A stretch of 64,000 nucleotides of DNA, taken from Streptococcus parasanguinis. Its GTDB lineage: Bacteria; Bacillota; Bacilli; Lactobacillales; Streptococcaceae. The stretch covers positions 62,001 through 126,000 of the forward strand of contig NZ_JAHDAC010000002.1 in the NCBI RefSeq assembly GCF_018499505.1, given 5' to 3'. A model generated the notes under the pieces. That model worked only from the letters and a program-made list of their open reading frames with translations. It had not been told where the DNA came from and ran no database searches. Positions 62,370 through 64,000 of the stretch are shown here, piece after piece; positions within the stretch are counted from its first letter, which is position 1; every line of letters begins with the position of its first letter. Both the position numbers and the translations under genes were made by a program.

Positions 62370-64000
62370 CTATTCCTCTGTTAATGATGGACTATCGAGC
62401 TGCGAATTAGCAATTTCACGATAGATCTCATTGCTTTCCATCAATTCATCGTGGGTTCCTCGACCGACGATCTCCCCTTGGTCCAAGACAATAATTTGAT
62501 CCGCATCCATAATGGTTCCCACGCGTTGCGCTACGATCAAGACGGTCGCATCTCCTGTAACTTCTTTGAGGCGCTTGCGCAAAGTGGCATCCGTCTTGTA
62601 GTCTAAGGCAGAGAAGGAATCATCAAAAATAAAGACATCTGGATCTTTGACAACGGCACGAGCGATGGACAAGCGTTGTTTTTGACCACCTGAAAGGTTG
62701 CTACCACCTTCTGCCAAATGCGTATCAAAGCGTTCCTCACGACTGTCGATAAATTCCTTGGCTTGAGAAATTTCAGCCGCTTGTTCTAGCTCTTGTACAG
62801 AGGCATCTTCTTTCCCATAACGAAGGTTCTCAGCAATGGTTCCCGTAAAGAGCAAGGCCTTTTGTGGAATAAAACCAATCTTTTGGCGAAGGGCTTTCAG
62901 ATTGTAGTCACGGACATCCACACCATCGACCAAAATCTTCCCTAGGGTGACATCATAGAATCGAGGAATCAACTGCACCAATGAAGATTTCCCAGAACCG
63001 GTCGAGCCGATAAAGGCAATCGTTTCTCCAGGTTTGGCCTGAAAGGAAATGTTGTGAAGAACCGGACTCTCCGTCTCACCTGGATAAGCAAAGGTAACAT
63101 TGTCAAATTCCAAATAGCCACGAGATGCTGTTTCTGTTACACCATTCTCATTTGGATCGATCGAAATGGGCATGTCCATGATTTCCTTGAGACGACGGCT
63201 AGAAACCGCAGTCCGAGGATACATAGTAAAGAGATTGGCTAAAAAGAGGAAAGATAAGAGCGCGTGGAAGCTATACTCAATAAAGGCAACCAGATCCCCA
63301 ATTTTCAAACTACCGTCATGAAGAGGATCCAAAGCAAACCAGACAATCGCCACAATCATAGCAATGATGATCTGCACAAATAGGGGTTCTGTCAAACCAG
63401 TTAGTTTGAACAATTTATTCGAGTTTTCTGCGTAGACTTCATTTTCAGCCGCAAATTTATCCTCTTGGAATTCTTCACGGGCAAAGGCACGAATCACACG
63501 AAGTCCAGTCAAATTTTCACGCGCAAACTGGTTGAGATGGTCGAGTGTCTTTTGTTGCTTCTCGGAAAGTGGACGTGTCTTAACTGCTACATACCAGACG
63601 ACGACAGCAAGAAATGGTACAGATACCGCTACAATCCACGCTAAAGAAGGACTGGTTGTCAGAATTAAGAGAACACTAGAAACCATCATCAAGGGTGTGA
63701 TAACCCCCATCTTCAACATAGAATCCGCAAACTGCATCAAAACAAAGGCATCAGAAGTCAAGCGAGTGACCAATGACGATACCCCGATTTGCTCATACTC
63801 GTGATGCGAGTACTCCTGTAACTTAGCATAGAGGTCATTGCGCATATCGCGGACCATGGTGGTCGTTAGCTGGCCAACCGCGTAAGACAAGATAATCCGA
63901 CCCACAATCCCAAGCAAGATAATCGCAAACATGACCCAGCCCCAGAAATAAAGCCGATCCACATCACGCGGGTTAATCCCCTCATCAATCATGCGAGCTA
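62370..64000 (-). CDS. ABC exporter half-transporter, subunit A (5' end outside the window)
   Basis: 540 aa visible from the ATG at 63992. The frame continues without a stop to the window edge (Ala-Arg before Met-Ile-Asp-Glu), and the first membrane helix is missing, so the true start is outside. ATPase domain: Walker A GSTGSGKSS, signature NLSGGQKQR, but Walker B FIFDDSFSALD has Asp where the catalytic Glu should be. That is the degenerate site typical of one subunit of heterodimeric exporters. Confidence 0.88.
   Translation of the reverse strand, partial: ARMIDEGINPRDVDRLYFWGWVMFAIILLGIVGRIILSYAVGQLTTTMVRDMRNDLYAKLQEYSHHEYEQIGVSSLVTRLTSDAFVLMQFADSMLKMGVITPLMMVSSVLLILTTSPSLAWIVAVSVPFLAVVVWYVAVKTRPLSEKQQKTLDHLNQFARENLTGLRVIRAFAREEFQEDKFAAENEVYAENSNKLFKLTGLTEPLFVQIIIAMIVAIVWFALDPLHDGSLKIGDLVAFIEYSFHALLSFLFLANLFTMYPRTAVSSRRLKEIMDMPISIDPNENGVTETASRGYLEFDNVTFAYPGETESPVLHNISFQAKPGETIAFIGSTGSGKSSLVQLIPRFYDVTLGKILVDGVDVRDYNLKALRQKIGFIPQKALLFTGTIAENLRYGKEDASVQELEQAAEISQAKEFIDSREERFDTHLAEGGSNLSGGQKQRLSIARAVVKDPDVFIFDDSFSALDYKTDATLRKRLKEVTGDATVLIVAQRVGTIMDADQIIVLDQGEIVGRGTHDELMESNEIYREIANSQLDSPSLTEE

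Noticed and set aside
1-64000. CRISPR arrays, insertion sequences, tRNA or rRNA genes
   Set aside because: No regularly spaced repeats, transposase-like ORFs or tRNA cloverleafs were seen on either strand.

Overview
The window reads as a piece of chromosome from a Streptococcus, most like the mitis/sanguinis group of oral streptococci (S. parasanguinis or a relative is a guess). The evidence is gene content and order: xpt-pbuX behind a guanine riboswitch, tdk-GNAT-prfA-prmC-sua5-glyA-NdpA-pvaA, ylxM-ffh, xerS with a difSL site, lplA-lpd-aco genes with the lipoyl domain on E3 rather than E2, topA-dprA with a ComX-type box, and dapA-asd. It contains the replication terminus. Nearly all genes left of difSL/xerS (about 29.8 kb) are on the + strand, and every gene to the right is on the - strand.

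Layout. 0-12.2 kb: purine salvage, a MATE exporter, ilvD, thymidine kinase and the translation/one-carbon block. 12.4-16 kb: a secreted DUF1002 protein, guaA and a GntR regulator. 16.2-21.5 kb: a tightly coupled five-gene operon (glycosyltransferase, SDR, metallo-beta-lactamase-fold hydrolase, adenylate-forming enzyme, ketoacyl-synthase III). It looks like a small lipid or beta-lactone-type natural-product pathway. 21.6-25.4 kb: ylxM-ffh and two hydrolases. 25.4-29.8 kb: a very AT-rich accessory island abutting difSL, holding gene remnants, a 36-aa hydrophobic peptide, a frameshifted membrane-anchored XRE regulator and an 827-aa protein built only from zinc-ribbon repeats.

29.8-34 kb: xerS, then a lactococcin-972-type ABC exporter with no recognisable bacteriocin but a 15-aa ORF with a perfect Shine-Dalgarno. 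34-40.4 kb: lipoate ligase and a pyruvate/acetoin dehydrogenase complex with a candidate cre site on its promoter. 40.6-43.4 kb: an uncharacterised operon of an ATP-grasp ligase and two esterases. 43.5-55.1 kb: trmFO, topA, dprA, a ROK kinase, rnhB, rbgA, an ATP-cone protein, dapA, asd and lemA-DUF3137. 55.2-55.35 kb: a free-standing intergenic RNA gene with its own promoter and terminator that folds into a nearly gap-free four-way junction; I do not recognise its family. 55.4-64 kb: an AlkD-like enzyme, cardiolipin synthase, an acetyltransferase, a secreted CBM plus beta-helix protein whose Asp spacing fits GH87 alpha-1,3-glucanases, and a heterodimeric ABC exporter cut by the window end.

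The strongest candidates for something undescribed are the 16.2-21.5 kb biosynthetic operon and the structured RNA at 55.2 kb. The zinc-ribbon/peptide island next to dif comes next. All functional calls rest on reading motifs and gene order by eye; no database search was run.
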